The notes under the pieces are model-generated. The model had not been told where the DNA came from and made no database searches. It saw only the letters and a program-made list of their open reading frames with translations. A stretch of 64,000 nucleotides of DNA from Arthrobacter sp. FW305-BF8. Lineage in GTDB: Bacteria > Actinomycetota > Actinomycetes > Actinomycetales > Micrococcaceae. The DNA lies in the NCBI RefSeq assembly GCF_021789315.1, contig NZ_CP084561.1, forward strand, positions 1,364,001-1,428,000. Reading direction: 5' to 3'. Each line of letters begins with the position of its first letter. Within the stretch, counting starts at the first letter, position 1. Of this stretch, positions 36,277-44,693 are shown in pieces. Made by a program: the position numbers and the translations under genes.

Positions 36277-36717
36277 ATGGCCATCAAACTTGAGAATGTT
36301 GGTATCGCTGTTCGCGACATGGAAGCAGCAATCGCCTTTTTCACCGATCTCGGTCTTACCGTCGTCGGCCGGGACACGGTCAGCGGCGAGTGGACCGATA
36401 CTGCCGTTGGACTTGATGGAAACCACGCCAAAATCGCGATGCTCCAGACCCCGGACGGTCACGGCCAACTTGAGCTCTTCGAATACATCCATCCCGAGGC
36501 GATCGAGTCGGAGCCGACGCGTCCCAACGACATCGGCATGCACCGCGTGGCCTTCTCGGTGGACGACATCGACAAGGCCCTTGAGATCGCTGCCAAGCAC
36601 GGATGCTATCCGCTGCGCGGCGTGGGGACCTACGAAGACCTCTACAAGCTCACGTACCTCCGCGGTCCCAGCGGGATCATCGTGATGCTCGCCGAGGAAC
36701 TGAAGAAATGCAGCTGA
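36277..36717 (+). CDS. VOC-fold protein, glyoxalase/epimerase-like, 146 aa
   Basis: Two beta-alpha-beta-beta-beta units: KLENVGIAVRDMEAAIAFFTDLG and IGMHRVAFSVDDIDKALEIA, with His, Glu (QLELFEY) and His in the positions that bind metal in glyoxalase I or methylmalonyl-CoA epimerase. Ends FLRGPSGIIVMLAEEL-like. Substrate unknown. The 134-base gap before it has a short direct repeat GAAGGCGATC and no gene I can support. Confidence 0.82.
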   Translation: MAIKLENVGIAVRDMEAAIAFFTDLGLTVVGRDTVSGEWTDTAVGLDGNHAKIAMLQTPDGHGQLELFEYIHPEAIESEPTRPNDIGMHRVAFSVDDIDKALEIAAKHGCYPLRGVGTYEDLYKLTYLRGPSGIIVMLAEELKKCS

Positions 36718-36740
36718 CGCCCGAATCGACCCGATAGCAC

Positions 36741-38420
36741 CTAGCTGGCGACCGTCTCCTTTGCAGCGGTCTCCTTCGCCTGCATCCATTCGCTCAGCCA
36801 CGGGGCCCGGACGTTCGTGGTGATGCGGCAGTCGGCCACGAAGGTGCCCTTGGCGCCGGCGTCGATCCAGTCCTGGAGTGCGGAGAGGTCCGCCAGGGTG
36901 CGGATGATCGCCGATTCCGCCCCGATCGCGCGGGCGATGCCGCTGAAGTCCACCTCGGGGATCAGCATGGGCTTTTCGGTCAGGCCCTGCGAGCCGTACT
37001 GATGGATCTCGGCCCCGTAGGCGGCGTCGTTATAAATCACGACGACGGCGCTGCTCGCCGCGCCCACGAGCGACTCCAGGTCGGACAGGCCCATCAGGAA
37101 TCCGCCGTCGCCCGCGGCCAGCACCAGGGTGCTGCCGTCGTCCACGGCCCGGGCGGCCCCGACGGCGCTGGCAAGGCCGAGCCCGATCGACTGGAAGGCG
37201 GTTCCCACCATGACCAGGTCCTGGGGACGCGGGATGTGCCAGTACATGGGTGCCCAGCCGAGAAAGTGCCCGCCGTCCTGGACCACGGTGCGGCGTTCCG
37301 GCAGGACCGCATCCAGTGCCGTGGCCAGCGCCCGGGGATCAAGGCGGCCGTCCGAGGTCTCCGCGGTGCCGGGGTGGTGGCAGGGTCCTTCGGCCAGCCG
37401 CTTGAGTGCCTCCGCGCGCCAGACCTTGGAGGCCTCGGCCCCCGAAAGGGCGGCGTCATCCAGCAGCCGGAGGAGCCCGGCGGCGGCGGCCTTCGCATCC
37501 CCGGTGACGAACAGGTCCACCCGCGGGTTCGTCGGCTCCATGCCTGCGTCAATCTGGATCACGGTGGCGTCCGGGCCGATCAGGTGCCCGAAGCGCATGG
37601 TGAACGGGCTCAGGCTTGCTCCCGCCACGAGCACCACGTCCGCCTCGCCCATCAGCCCGGCGGCGGTATCCGTGCCGAAGCCGCCCGCAACGCCGAGGTA
37701 ACCCTCGCCCTGCAGCAGGTTCAGCGCCAGTGCTGTCCCGGCGGTGAGCGCGCCGAGGCGGTCGGCGAGTTCCCGGAGTTCGGGGCCGGCTAAGGCGAGG
37801 TGCGCACCGCGGCCGGCAAGGATGAGCGGCCGCTTGGCGCCGGCCAGAAGTTCGGCCGCCCGGCCAAGTCCGCCGTCGGCGTCGTCCCTCACGGCAGCCG
37901 CCACCGGCGGCGCGGGAAGCTCTTCGTCCGCCGCCTCAACGGCCGCCAGATCGTACGGAATGGCGATGACGACGGCGGTCCGCCGGGCAAGTGCGTACTC
38001 CACCGCTTCCTGGGTGATGGAGCCCGCGCTTTCACGGGTGACCGTGAAGGTGACCGCACCCAGCCCGGCGGCGATGGCCGCCTGGTCCACGTCCCAGGGA
38101 CGGGTGCCACTGCTCGGGGCGTCCCCGGTGACGAGCACGGTGGGGATCTGCGCCTTGACCGCTTCCGCGAGGGCCGTCAGGGCGTTGGTGTAGCCGGGGC
38201 CGTACGTGGTGGTCCCGGCCGCGAGGCGTCCCGATGCCCGGTAGTAGGCGTCCGCCGCCGCGATGGCGGCGCCTTCATGGCGCACGGCGGTGAAGCGGAG
38301 GCCCTCCTTCTCGGCGGCGTCCAGGAAGTAGACGTTTCCGTTGCCCATCACGCCGAACACATCGCTGAGGTAGCTGCTGAGAACCTGCGCCACCCGGCCG
38401 GACACTGTAAGTGAAGTCAT
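36741..38420 (-). CDS. Thiamine diphosphate-dependent enzyme (acetolactate synthase/2-oxoacid decarboxylase-like)
   Basis: 559 aa from ATG 38420. Three ThDP-enzyme domains: Pyr domain with catalytic Glu in RHEGAAIAAADAYYR; central domain GAKRPLILAGRGAH; PP domain with the Mg-ThDP motif GDGGFLMGLSDLESLVGAASS followed by IYNDAAYG (GDG-x-N variant). Related to large acetolactate synthase subunits and aryl-pyruvate decarboxylases. Downstream of, and co-directional with, an Lrp/AsnC regulator, and close to an aminotransferase and an amino-acid permease, so a 2-oxo acid from amino-acid catabolism is a likely substrate (inference). Confidence 0.85.
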   Translation of the reverse strand: MTSLTVSGRVAQVLSSYLSDVFGVMGNGNVYFLDAAEKEGLRFTAVRHEGAAIAAADAYYRASGRLAAGTTTYGPGYTNALTALAEAVKAQIPTVLVTGDAPSSGTRPWDVDQAAIAAGLGAVTFTVTRESAGSITQEAVEYALARRTAVVIAIPYDLAAVEAADEELPAPPVAAAVRDDADGGLGRAAELLAGAKRPLILAGRGAHLALAGPELRELADRLGALTAGTALALNLLQGEGYLGVAGGFGTDTAAGLMGEADVVLVAGASLSPFTMRFGHLIGPDATVIQIDAGMEPTNPRVDLFVTGDAKAAAAGLLRLLDDAALSGAEASKVWRAEALKRLAEGPCHHPGTAETSDGRLDPRALATALDAVLPERRTVVQDGGHFLGWAPMYWHIPRPQDLVMVGTAFQSIGLGLASAVGAARAVDDGSTLVLAAGDGGFLMGLSDLESLVGAASSAVVVIYNDAAYGAEIHQYGSQGLTEKPMLIPEVDFSGIARAIGAESAIIRTLADLSALQDWIDAGAKGTFVADCRITTNVRAPWLSEWMQAKETAAKETVAS

Positions 38421-38462
38421 GCAGGAATCTTCAGATCCAGACTCCAGATAAGCAAGAGAGTT

Positions 38463-38494
38463 GATATCGGTTGGGATATTTGTCAGTGGATATC
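38463..38494. promoter_or_regulatory. Three spaced GATAT(C/T) sites before the ThDP enzyme gene
   Basis: GATATC (38463), GATATT (38475) and GATATC (38489) are spaced 12 and 14 bases apart in AT-rich DNA just upstream of the ThDP gene. Lrp/AsnC proteins commonly bind phased AT-rich sites. Pattern-based only. Confidence 0.4.
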
Positions 38495-38540
38495 GCTGTA
38501 TAGTGAAAATATGCACACTGTGGCGCCGGTCACGGCCTCC

Positions 38541-39044
38541 TTAGCCCGGCGGGCGGCTCTCTTGCTGAGACAGCCGGTTCAGCAGGCCGTCGAAGCGCGG
38601 TGGCATGAGTTCCAGGACCGAAATGGCGGTACTGGTCCGCTGGATTCCCTCGATTTCCAGGATCTGGTTGGTGATGCGGTAAAGATCGGCCGTGTCCCGG
38701 GCCACCACCTTGGCCATGAGATCCGCGTCCCCTGTGGTGGCATGGACCTCGATGACCTCCGGAATGGCTTCGAGTCCGTTTTCCACCGACCCGGCGCGGG
38801 TCTGGCTGATGGCCAGGGAAAGGAAGGCCAGCAGGCCGTAGCCGAAGGCCGCCGGGTCCAGCCTCCGGCTGAAGGACCGGAGGGCGCCGCCGCGCTCCAG
38901 CTTGGCGAGGCGCGCGTGCACCGTGTTCCGTGCGACGCCGAGGGTCCGGGAAAGTGCGAGGGCGCTGGCCTCGGGGTCCTCATCGAGGGCGAGGATGATC
39001 CTGGCGTCCAGGGAATCGAAGGTGCGGGGATTGGGGATGGTCAT
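38541..39044 (-). CDS. Lrp/AsnC-family transcriptional regulator
   Basis: ATG 39044 preferred to a longer frame whose first 16 residues (Cys-rich) are unlike the family. 167 aa: helix-turn-helix FDSLDARIILALDEDPEASALALSRTLGVARNTVHARL, given here by its ends FDSLDARI and NTVHARL, then the RAM ligand domain (EVHATTGDADLMAKVVARD, GIQRTSTAISVLEL). Divergent from the aminotransferase and in line with the ThDP enzyme. GATAT sites at 38463, 38475 and 38489 in the gap to the ThDP gene are possible binding sites. Confidence 0.9.
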   Translation of the reverse strand: MTIPNPRTFDSLDARIILALDEDPEASALALSRTLGVARNTVHARLAKLERGGALRSFSRRLDPAAFGYGLLAFLSLAISQTRAGSVENGLEAIPEVIEVHATTGDADLMAKVVARDTADLYRITNQILEIEGIQRTSTAISVLELMPPRFDGLLNRLSQQESRPPG

Positions 39045-39137
39045 ATATTCATCGCAGACGTTAGAAGTTGAGCAGAAATCCCAAGGGACCAAGAGTATCT
39101 TGCAATGTGGCCGGGGTCACTTCCATGATCAAGCCTC

Positions 39138-40247
39138 ATGACCACTGATCAGATCCTGGCGGCAACCGGCAGGTCGCACCCCATCCTGCGTGCGGCCGTG
39201 TCCGGACTCCCGTCCTACGTCCCGGGCCGGCGCAGCGCCGGCGCGGACATTGCGGCACTCGCCAGCAACGAAAGCCACTACGAACCCCTGCCCTCGGCCG
39301 CCGCTGCGGTGGCCGAAGCGGCCGGCAGGATGAACCGCTACCCGGACATGGCCGCCGTCGAACTCCGCGAACGGATCGCCGGGCACCTCGGCGTCAGCGC
39401 CAGGGAAATCGCGGTGGGACCCGGCAGCGTCGGCGTCCTCCAGCAGATCATCACCGGGATCTGCGACGCCGGTGATGAAGTGATCTTCGCGTGGCGGAGC
39501 TTCGAGGCCTACCCCATTCTGGTGGAGCTGGCAGGTGCCAGGCCCGTCCGCATACCGCTGGACGATGCCGAAGGCCACGACCTCGACGCCATGGCCGCCG
39601 CCGTCACCGAACGGACCAAGGTGGTCCTGCTCTGCACTCCCAACAACCCGACCGGCGTCCCGATCAGCCACGAACGCCTTGAGGCGTTCCTCCGCTCCGT
39701 CCGTTCCGACATCCTCGTGGTGATCGACGAGGCCTACGTGGAATACGCCGACGCCGGCAGCGGCCCCGACTCCCTGGCGCTCTACCGCGAGTACCCGAAC
39801 GTCTGCATCCTGCGCACGTTCTCCAAGGCCTACGGACTCGCCGGCCTGCGTGTGGGGTACGCCGTGGCAGCGCCGGACATCGCGGAGGGACTGCGCCGGA
39901 CCGCCATTCCGTTCTCCGTGACCGCCCTGGCCCAGAAGGCCGCCGTCGCTTCGCTGGACGCGGCCGGCGAGATGCAGGCGAGGGTCGCCGTCGTCAAGGA
40001 AGAGCGCTCGCGGCTGGCCGCACGGCTGGAAGCCCAGGGCTGGAAACTGCAGCCAAGCCAGGGCAACTTCCTGTGGATCCGGGCAGACGACGGCCTCACG
40101 GCCAGGCTCGTGGCCGCCTTCGACCAGGCGGACATCATGGTCCGCGCCTACCAGGGCGACGGCATCCGGATCACCGTTGCCGACCCTGCCTCCAACGACC
40201 GCGTGCTCCAGGTTCTGGAAGCCGTCTCGGCAGCCCACGCGGCCTGA
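39138..40247 (+). CDS. Class II aminotransferase (HisC/aromatic aminotransferase type)
   Basis: 369 aa. PLP fold I: LASNESHYEPLP, the CTPNNPTGVP loop, VVIDEAYVEYAD with the pyridine-binding Asp, and Lys in FSKAYGLAGLRVGY. Such enzymes act as histidinol-phosphate or phenylalanine aminotransferases; since it is next to an amino-acid permease and an AsnC regulator, rather than his genes, a catabolic aromatic or branched-chain role is likelier. No clear Shine-Dalgarno. Divergent from the AsnC gene. Confidence 0.9.
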   Translation: MTTDQILAATGRSHPILRAAVSGLPSYVPGRRSAGADIAALASNESHYEPLPSAAAAVAEAAGRMNRYPDMAAVELRERIAGHLGVSAREIAVGPGSVGVLQQIITGICDAGDEVIFAWRSFEAYPILVELAGARPVRIPLDDAEGHDLDAMAAAVTERTKVVLLCTPNNPTGVPISHERLEAFLRSVRSDILVVIDEAYVEYADAGSGPDSLALYREYPNVCILRTFSKAYGLAGLRVGYAVAAPDIAEGLRRTAIPFSVTALAQKAAVASLDAAGEMQARVAVVKEERSRLAARLEAQGWKLQPSQGNFLWIRADDGLTARLVAAFDQADIMVRAYQGDGIRITVADPASNDRVLQVLEAVSAAHAA

Positions 40248-40251
40248 AACC

Positions 40252-40296
40252 TCTACCTGTTCCACCTTTACCCGTTCGATCTTCACCTGTTCGACA
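40252..40296 (+). repeat. Three imperfect 15-bp tandem units between aminotransferase and permease
   Basis: TCTACCTGTTCCACC, TTTACCCGTTCGATC and TTCACCTGTTCGACA follow each other directly after the aminotransferase stop. They fill nearly all of the 69-base spacer before the permease ribosome site. Possibly a regulatory or mRNA-spacing array, or slippage. Confidence 0.8.
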
Positions 40297-40316
40297 GACA
40301 ACCCAGAGGACTCCCC

Positions 40317-41747
40317 ATGGAACAACAGACAATGACGTCTGCCCCGGCGCTTGGCGCCGCCCTGAAACCCCGCCAGCTCACAATGATGGGACTGGGAAGC
40401 GCCATTGGCGCCGGTCTCTTCATCGGTTCGGGCGCCGGCATCCAGGCCGCCGGCCCGGCGGTGCTGATCTCCTACCTGGTGGCCGGCACCCTGATCATCC
40501 TCGTGATGTGGGCGCTGGGTGAGCTGGCTGCCGCCACCCCGGACAGCGGCGCCTTCTCCGTCTACACCGCCCGGGCCTTCGGGCCGGTGGCCGGCGCCAC
40601 CGTGGGCTGGCTCTGGTGGCTGCAGCTGGTGGTTGTCATCGCGGCTGAAGCGCTCGGCGCGGCAGGCCTGCTTTCCACGATCTTCCCCGCCCTGCCGGTA
40701 TGGCTGATGGCCTTCGTGTTCATCGCGGTGCTGACCGCCGTGAACCTCACCCGGGTGAAGAACTTCGGCGAATTCGAGTTCTGGTTCGCGCTGCTCAAGG
40801 TGGCGGCCATCGTCGGGTTCCTCCTCATCAGCGTCGCCCTCCTGTTTGGCTGGCTGCCGGGCGTCCAGTCACCGGGCCTGGCCAACTTCGACTTCACCGG
40901 GGACGGTTTCGCCCCGCACGGTTTCGCAGGGATCGCCACGGCGCTCTTCGTGGTGGCTTTCGCCTTCGGCGGCACCGAGATTGTCTCCGTAGCCGCAGCC
41001 GAAACCCAGGATCCTGCCCGCAGCGTCGGACTGGCCGTCCGCACCGTCCTCTGGCGCATCCTCATCTTCTACATCGGCGCGATCTTCATCATCGCGGCCG
41101 TGGTTCCTGTGGGATCGGCCGGCCTGAAGAGCCCGTTCGCTGCCGTACTGGAGGCCGCAGGCATGCACGGCGCAGCCACCGCCATCACCTTCGTTGCCGT
41201 CGCGGCCCTGCTCTCCGCCCTCAACGCCAACCTCTACGGCGCCTCCCGGATGGCGTTCTCCCTCGCCGAGCGCGGTGAAGCGCCGCGCGTCCTCGCCTCG
41301 CTGTCCAGGTCCCGGGTCCCGGTGGTGGCAGTCTTGGCCAGCGTCTCCTTCGGCGTCGTGACGGCGGTGCTCGAGGTGGCCTTCCCGGAGAAGGTCCTTC
41401 CCCTCCTGCTGAACATCGTGGGCTCGACGTCCCTGCTGGTGTGGGCCTCCGCCCTGCTCGCCCAACTTGCCCTGCGTCTTCGCGCGGACCGTGAGGGTAC
41501 TTTCCTTCCGTTGCGGATGGCGGGCTTCCCCTGGTTCACGGGCCTTGGCCTGGTTATTCTCGCCGCCATCTTCACGGTGGGCTTCATCGGCGAGGATTCC
41601 CGTCCCCAGCTCCTGAGCACGTTCGCCCTCGTGGCCGCCCTGGCGGCGGGGAACTGGCTGCACCACCGTTCCATGAAGCGTTCCGCCAGCGTCCCCGAGC
41701 GCGCAGAGTCCCGGGAGCGCGTCGAGCCTCCGGTACTCATCGACTAG
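40317..41747 (+). CDS. APC-family amino-acid permease
   Basis: 476 aa with about 12 membrane helices. First helix carries the family motif MGLGSAIGAGLFIGSGAGIQ; TM6 region AFAFGGTEIVSVAAAETQDP is the conserved amino-acid-binding segment of the AAT group. Hydrophilic C-terminus ends in a charged ESRERVEPP stretch. ATG with AGAGGA upstream. Likely co-transcribed with the aminotransferase, importing the amino acid that it deaminates. Confidence 0.93.
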   Translation: MEQQTMTSAPALGAALKPRQLTMMGLGSAIGAGLFIGSGAGIQAAGPAVLISYLVAGTLIILVMWALGELAAATPDSGAFSVYTARAFGPVAGATVGWLWWLQLVVVIAAEALGAAGLLSTIFPALPVWLMAFVFIAVLTAVNLTRVKNFGEFEFWFALLKVAAIVGFLLISVALLFGWLPGVQSPGLANFDFTGDGFAPHGFAGIATALFVVAFAFGGTEIVSVAAAETQDPARSVGLAVRTVLWRILIFYIGAIFIIAAVVPVGSAGLKSPFAAVLEAAGMHGAATAITFVAVAALLSALNANLYGASRMAFSLAERGEAPRVLASLSRSRVPVVAVLASVSFGVVTAVLEVAFPEKVLPLLLNIVGSTSLLVWASALLAQLALRLRADREGTFLPLRMAGFPWFTGLGLVILAAIFTVGFIGEDSRPQLLSTFALVAALAAGNWLHHRSMKRSASVPERAESRERVEPPVLID

Positions 41748-41821
41748 CTTGGGGGTTCTGCGCAAATTGGAGGGCGCGTCCGGCATGGTCGGGCGCGCCC
41801 TTCTATTCCCCGTCATCCCCA

Positions 41822-41892
41822 CCCCGAGTTTTTCTTCAGATAATCCACGTTTGGCACGATTTAAGTCGCGATATCTGTTCCAAAACTCGGGG
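41822..41892. repeat. Long hairpin element, GAGTTTTTG family, copy 3 (diverged)
   Basis: CCCCGAGTTTT (41822-41832) pairs perfectly with AAAACTCGGGG (41882-41892), and CAGATA with TATCTG further in. The middle differs from copies 1 and 2. It lies between the converging permease and a minus-strand gene, as expected of a bidirectional terminator. Confidence 0.8.
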
Positions 41893-41913
41893 TCTGCCGG
41901 GTGGTGTGCTTGG

Positions 41914-42492
41914 CTACGAGGCGGCTGAGTTGAAGCCGGGATCGGTGGTGGCGGTCTCCAGGAGCCGGTCGAAGCTGCGGATGCCGTAATCAGGCGGCGT
42001 GGCGGCGATGACGATCCGCGTCGCGGTGACGGCGTCAGCTTTTGGCTTGGCATTCTGTTTTGCCTTCGGTGGGGGCTGCTGGACGACCTTCAGGTGCAGG
42101 CCGGACACCCCGTTCACAGACAGAGGCAGGCTCCCACCATCGAGGAGCAGTAAGCGGAGCCCGTCAGCCGAGAGCTGCTGGCTCCGGTCCGCCGTCAGTT
42201 CAAGAATCACGTCATTGACGGTCCCGGTCAGCCGGTGCAGGAACGCCCGCTCGCTCGAACTTTTGGCCCGGATGCCCAGCGTGGTGAAGGCGGTAGCGAA
42301 GAGCGCCACAAACAGCAGGGTGGCGCCGACGTCCCGAAGGCCGGGCGCAAAGAGCATCAGGATCAGGCACACGACGAACCCGACGACTGTAAACCGGCCG
42401 AACATGGCGCCCGCTTCCTCGCCCGGCCTGCCCGTCCACTGCTTGGAGGTGAAGCTGCACACTTCCCGGGAGTGGGTCCGTGGAGTTGGCAT
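41914..42492 (-). CDS. Uncharacterised membrane protein, 192 aa
   Basis: Polar N-terminus, then two hydrophobic segments (about residues 33-50 and 54-72: FTVVGFVVCLILMLFAPGL and VGATLLFVALFATAFTT), followed by a soluble region that includes VILELTADRSQQLSADGLRLLLLDGG. No family recognised. Follows the 42495-43202 gene with 2 bases between, so they form one unit. Confidence 0.72.
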   Translation of the reverse strand: MPTPRTHSREVCSFTSKQWTGRPGEEAGAMFGRFTVVGFVVCLILMLFAPGLRDVGATLLFVALFATAFTTLGIRAKSSSERAFLHRLTGTVNDVILELTADRSQQLSADGLRLLLLDGGSLPLSVNGVSGLHLKVVQQPPPKAKQNAKPKADAVTATRIVIAATPPDYGIRSFDRLLETATTDPGFNSAAS

Positions 42493-42494
42493 GA

Positions 42495-43202
42495 TCAGTT
42501 CCCTTTCACTTCGAGCAGGGCTTCGGCCAGAATGATTGCTTCCCGCGCTTCGCGAAGGCTTTCCCGAAGGCCGGGATCCGGGAAGCCGAGGCTGGTGCCG
42601 CCCGGGGAGACGGCAAGATCGTCGGCGACCTTCCGCAGGTTGTCCCGCTCCAGCGCGAGCATCCGCGACGACGTCAGCTTGACTCTGCTTTTCTCTAACT
42701 CAAACAGCGACGTGTTGATCTGGTCCCGCCGCGCACGGATCGCGCGGCACACCCCCTGGATGCGCAGAGTGCGGCTGGTGAACATCCGCTCCATCTTGGC
42801 TGCAACGTCTTGGAGTTCCTTCAGGGTGCTGTATCTCCGCGCCTCATGGGTTCCGCTGTGCCGGGCCAGGAGCTGGCTGATGAGCGAGAGGCGTTGGCCC
42901 CACAGCTCGAGGCCTGCCTGGTTCTGGGTGAGGAGCAGTTCCGCAGCGCCGAGGGCCGTGGCCAGGGCATCCCTCCGCGGTGTGAGCTTGCTGGCCGCTG
43001 CGTCCAGCCGCGCGATGAACTGTCCGTAGTTGTCGAGCGCCGGACTTTCCTCCCGGCTGGCCACCGCCGTGGTGGGCGGGGCAGGCGGCCCGTTGGCCGC
43101 CGTCGAGCTTTCCTTTGGCGTACCGATACGCGGGGGAGCCGGGGGCTTTCGCGGCGGGAAGGCGCGGGGTTCCGATCCGGAGTCAGGTGCGCAGTCACTC
43201 AT
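42495..43202 (-). CDS. Uncharacterised helical protein, 235 aa
   Basis: ATG 43202 chosen for GGGGAC upstream. Pro-rich disordered N-terminus (PPRKPPAPPRIG) then almost all helix (LDAAASKLTPRRDALATALG, ELEKSRVKLTSSRMLALERD), probably coiled coil. No known domain seen. With the membrane protein downstream it may form a membrane-associated complex. Divergent from the small membrane protein at 43507. Confidence 0.7.
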   Translation of the reverse strand: MSDCAPDSGSEPRAFPPRKPPAPPRIGTPKESSTAANGPPAPPTTAVASREESPALDNYGQFIARLDAAASKLTPRRDALATALGAAELLLTQNQAGLELWGQRLSLISQLLARHSGTHEARRYSTLKELQDVAAKMERMFTSRTLRIQGVCRAIRARRDQINTSLFELEKSRVKLTSSRMLALERDNLRKVADDLAVSPGGTSLGFPDPGLRESLREAREAIILAEALLEVKGN

Positions 43203-43380
43203 GATCAATCGTCCCCGTTCATGATCCGTCCAGGGCAGCCTCACACCGCCACGGACCAAGCAGGAGCGCCCGCGCGCCTGCCTGTGAATGCCCATTGTAA
43301 AGCGGAGGACGGGCGTTGTCTGCGGGTCCGGCGCCGGCAGGATTGCTGAAGGCCATGAACCAACCTTGCGTGTTGATACC

Positions 43381-43424
43381 GAGCGTCTTAACTTTTAGAA
43401 GCGAGCGTCTTAACTTTTAGAAGT
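43381..43424. repeat. Tandem 22-bp direct repeat in a divergent promoter region
   Basis: Two adjacent copies of GAGCGTCTTAACTTTTAGAA plus two bases (43381-43402, 43403-43424), one base different. On the minus strand each holds TTCTAAAAGTTAA, close to half of the palindrome at 50403. Placed between the genes starting at 43202 (-) and 43507 (+). Confidence 0.85.
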
Positions 43425-43506
43425 GCGGACGGCGCGCGGAGTGACGCCGTCCCGCGAACCCCGTGGAAGCGGCTGCCCGGGAAATGAGGTGGGAAGCAGG
43501 TCAAGC

Positions 43507-43818
43507 GTGAAGTCCCTGCGAGAAGTCATACGAAGCGAGTTTTTCCCGTCCGCGGCGGCGCTGACGCTCGTTGTCCTTTTCTGGTTGGTCGGGTTGCTGG
43601 GCGGTCTCTCGCTGCTCAGCAGAAGCCGCCCGCCGCTGGACACGCTGAGTTGGTTGCTGTTCGTCTACGCCTCGGTGGTCCTGTCCAGTGCTGTTGGCCT
43701 GTGGGCGGCAATCGATCTGCTCCGCCGGCTGTCCCGACGGCGGCATGGGCTGTCCCGACGGCGGCAGGAACAGTCCCGGCGGCGGAAGGGCCGGGACAGT
43801 GGCAGCGGCGACGAATAG
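43507..43818 (+). CDS. Small membrane protein with SRRR-repeat tail, 103 aa
   Basis: GTG 43507 preferred (AGG nearby upstream; residues from here form a regular membrane protein). Two hydrophobic segments (SAAALTLVVLFWLVGLLGGL and LLFVYASVVLSSAVGLWAAI). The C-terminal tail has three LSRRRxG/Q-type repeats encoded by tandem CCCGACGGCGGCA units and is strongly basic. No family recognised. Confidence 0.65.
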   Translation: MKSLREVIRSEFFPSAAALTLVVLFWLVGLLGGLSLLSRSRPPLDTLSWLLFVYASVVLSSAVGLWAAIDLLRRLSRRRHGLSRRRQEQSRRRKGRDSGSGDE

Positions 43819-43857
43819 TTGCACGGGCAGGCCGGCACGATCCGGCGCTAACTTGCC

Positions 43858-44250
43858 TCAGTACTCCACCCTTACGGCCGTGGGCGTGATCCGCAGTCTT
43901 CCCTCCGTCTCGGCGGTCTTCTCGATGGCTTGCCCTACCTGCTTGGCCAGCATTGCTATGGAGGCTTCCTCCCTGGACATGTGGGGCCACTTCGACCGCC
44001 ACAGCGCAACATCAACCGCGATGACGGCGCGGATTTCCTCGAGGGATTCACTGAACACGAAAATCCTGTCCTCGTCGACGCGGGACGGAACTACGACGGC
44101 CACGGAGGTGTCGTGTATCCGGACGACCCCCAGATGGCCGAGCCCGAGCTGAAGGGCAGAGGCAAACGACTGAAGTTCAATGGAGGACATCTGCGCCTCC
44201 CTGCTCGAGGCGTCCTCGAGCATCCTGGAAAATGCCGACAAGCTGACCAT
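43858..44250 (-). CDS. Uncharacterised protein, 130 aa
   Basis: Excellent ribosome site GGGAGGGG before ATG 44250. Mixed alpha/beta, starts with helices (LSAFSRMLEDASSREAQM), then strands (VRIHDTSVAVVVPSRVDEDRIFVF), ends RLRITPTAVRVEY. No membrane segment, no known motif. Single gene. The 443-base gap upstream (44251-44693) holds only the hairpin at 44491. Confidence 0.72.
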   Translation of the reverse strand: MVSLSAFSRMLEDASSREAQMSSIELQSFASALQLGLGHLGVVRIHDTSVAVVVPSRVDEDRIFVFSESLEEIRAVIAVDVALWRSKWPHMSREEASIAMLAKQVGQAIEKTAETEGRLRITPTAVRVEY

Positions 44251-44490
44251 AGTGTTTCCCCTCCCAGTCTTGGGCGGACGCCGTTCGGCAGCCCCGCCCC
44301 CTAAGAGGTCCGGCCCCCCGGCCTACGGACCATCCGTTGCATTGACGTGCCAACCAAATGGCTGCCAACACGGTTAAGAGCTTGACGGGGGCGACAAACG
44401 AGTGCAAGTGACACGCGGCACCATGGCGAAGAAAGTCGCGCCACTCCCCGGGGCCCGCCCCCAGCCTGTGCCCGAAATGAGGATGGACAT

Positions 44491-44557
44491 AAGGAAGGGG
44501 CCGACGACGGTCTGGGGAGCGCCTCCCTGGGAGGTACAACGTCGCCGGCCCCGTCCT
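44491..44557 (-). terminator. Large hairpin downstream of the glycan synthase gene
   Basis: AAGGAAGGGGCCGACGACG (44491-44509) pairs with CGTCGCCGGCCCCGTCCTT (44539-44557) apart from two bulges, with an inner stem GGGAG/CTCCC. Located about 140 bases past the stop at 44694 on the minus strand, so likely its terminator or a processed 3' end. Confidence 0.6.
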
Positions 44558-44693
44558 TCACCGGAGGGCCCGCCGCATCATGGGGTAATGCGTCTGGGCC
44601 ACCCTCCCGCCCGAAGCGAAGCTGCTTCGCAAATCTGGCGCAGTGAGCGGAGATGGGAATATCTGGGCTTTTCTCAGGTGGGTTGGCGCCGGC

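Noticed and set aside
36139..36801. 220-codon minus-strand frame over the VOC gene
   Set aside because: Antisense shadow of the VOC gene; its last 29 codons (ending EPIAFKA) lie outside it but have no supporting motif.
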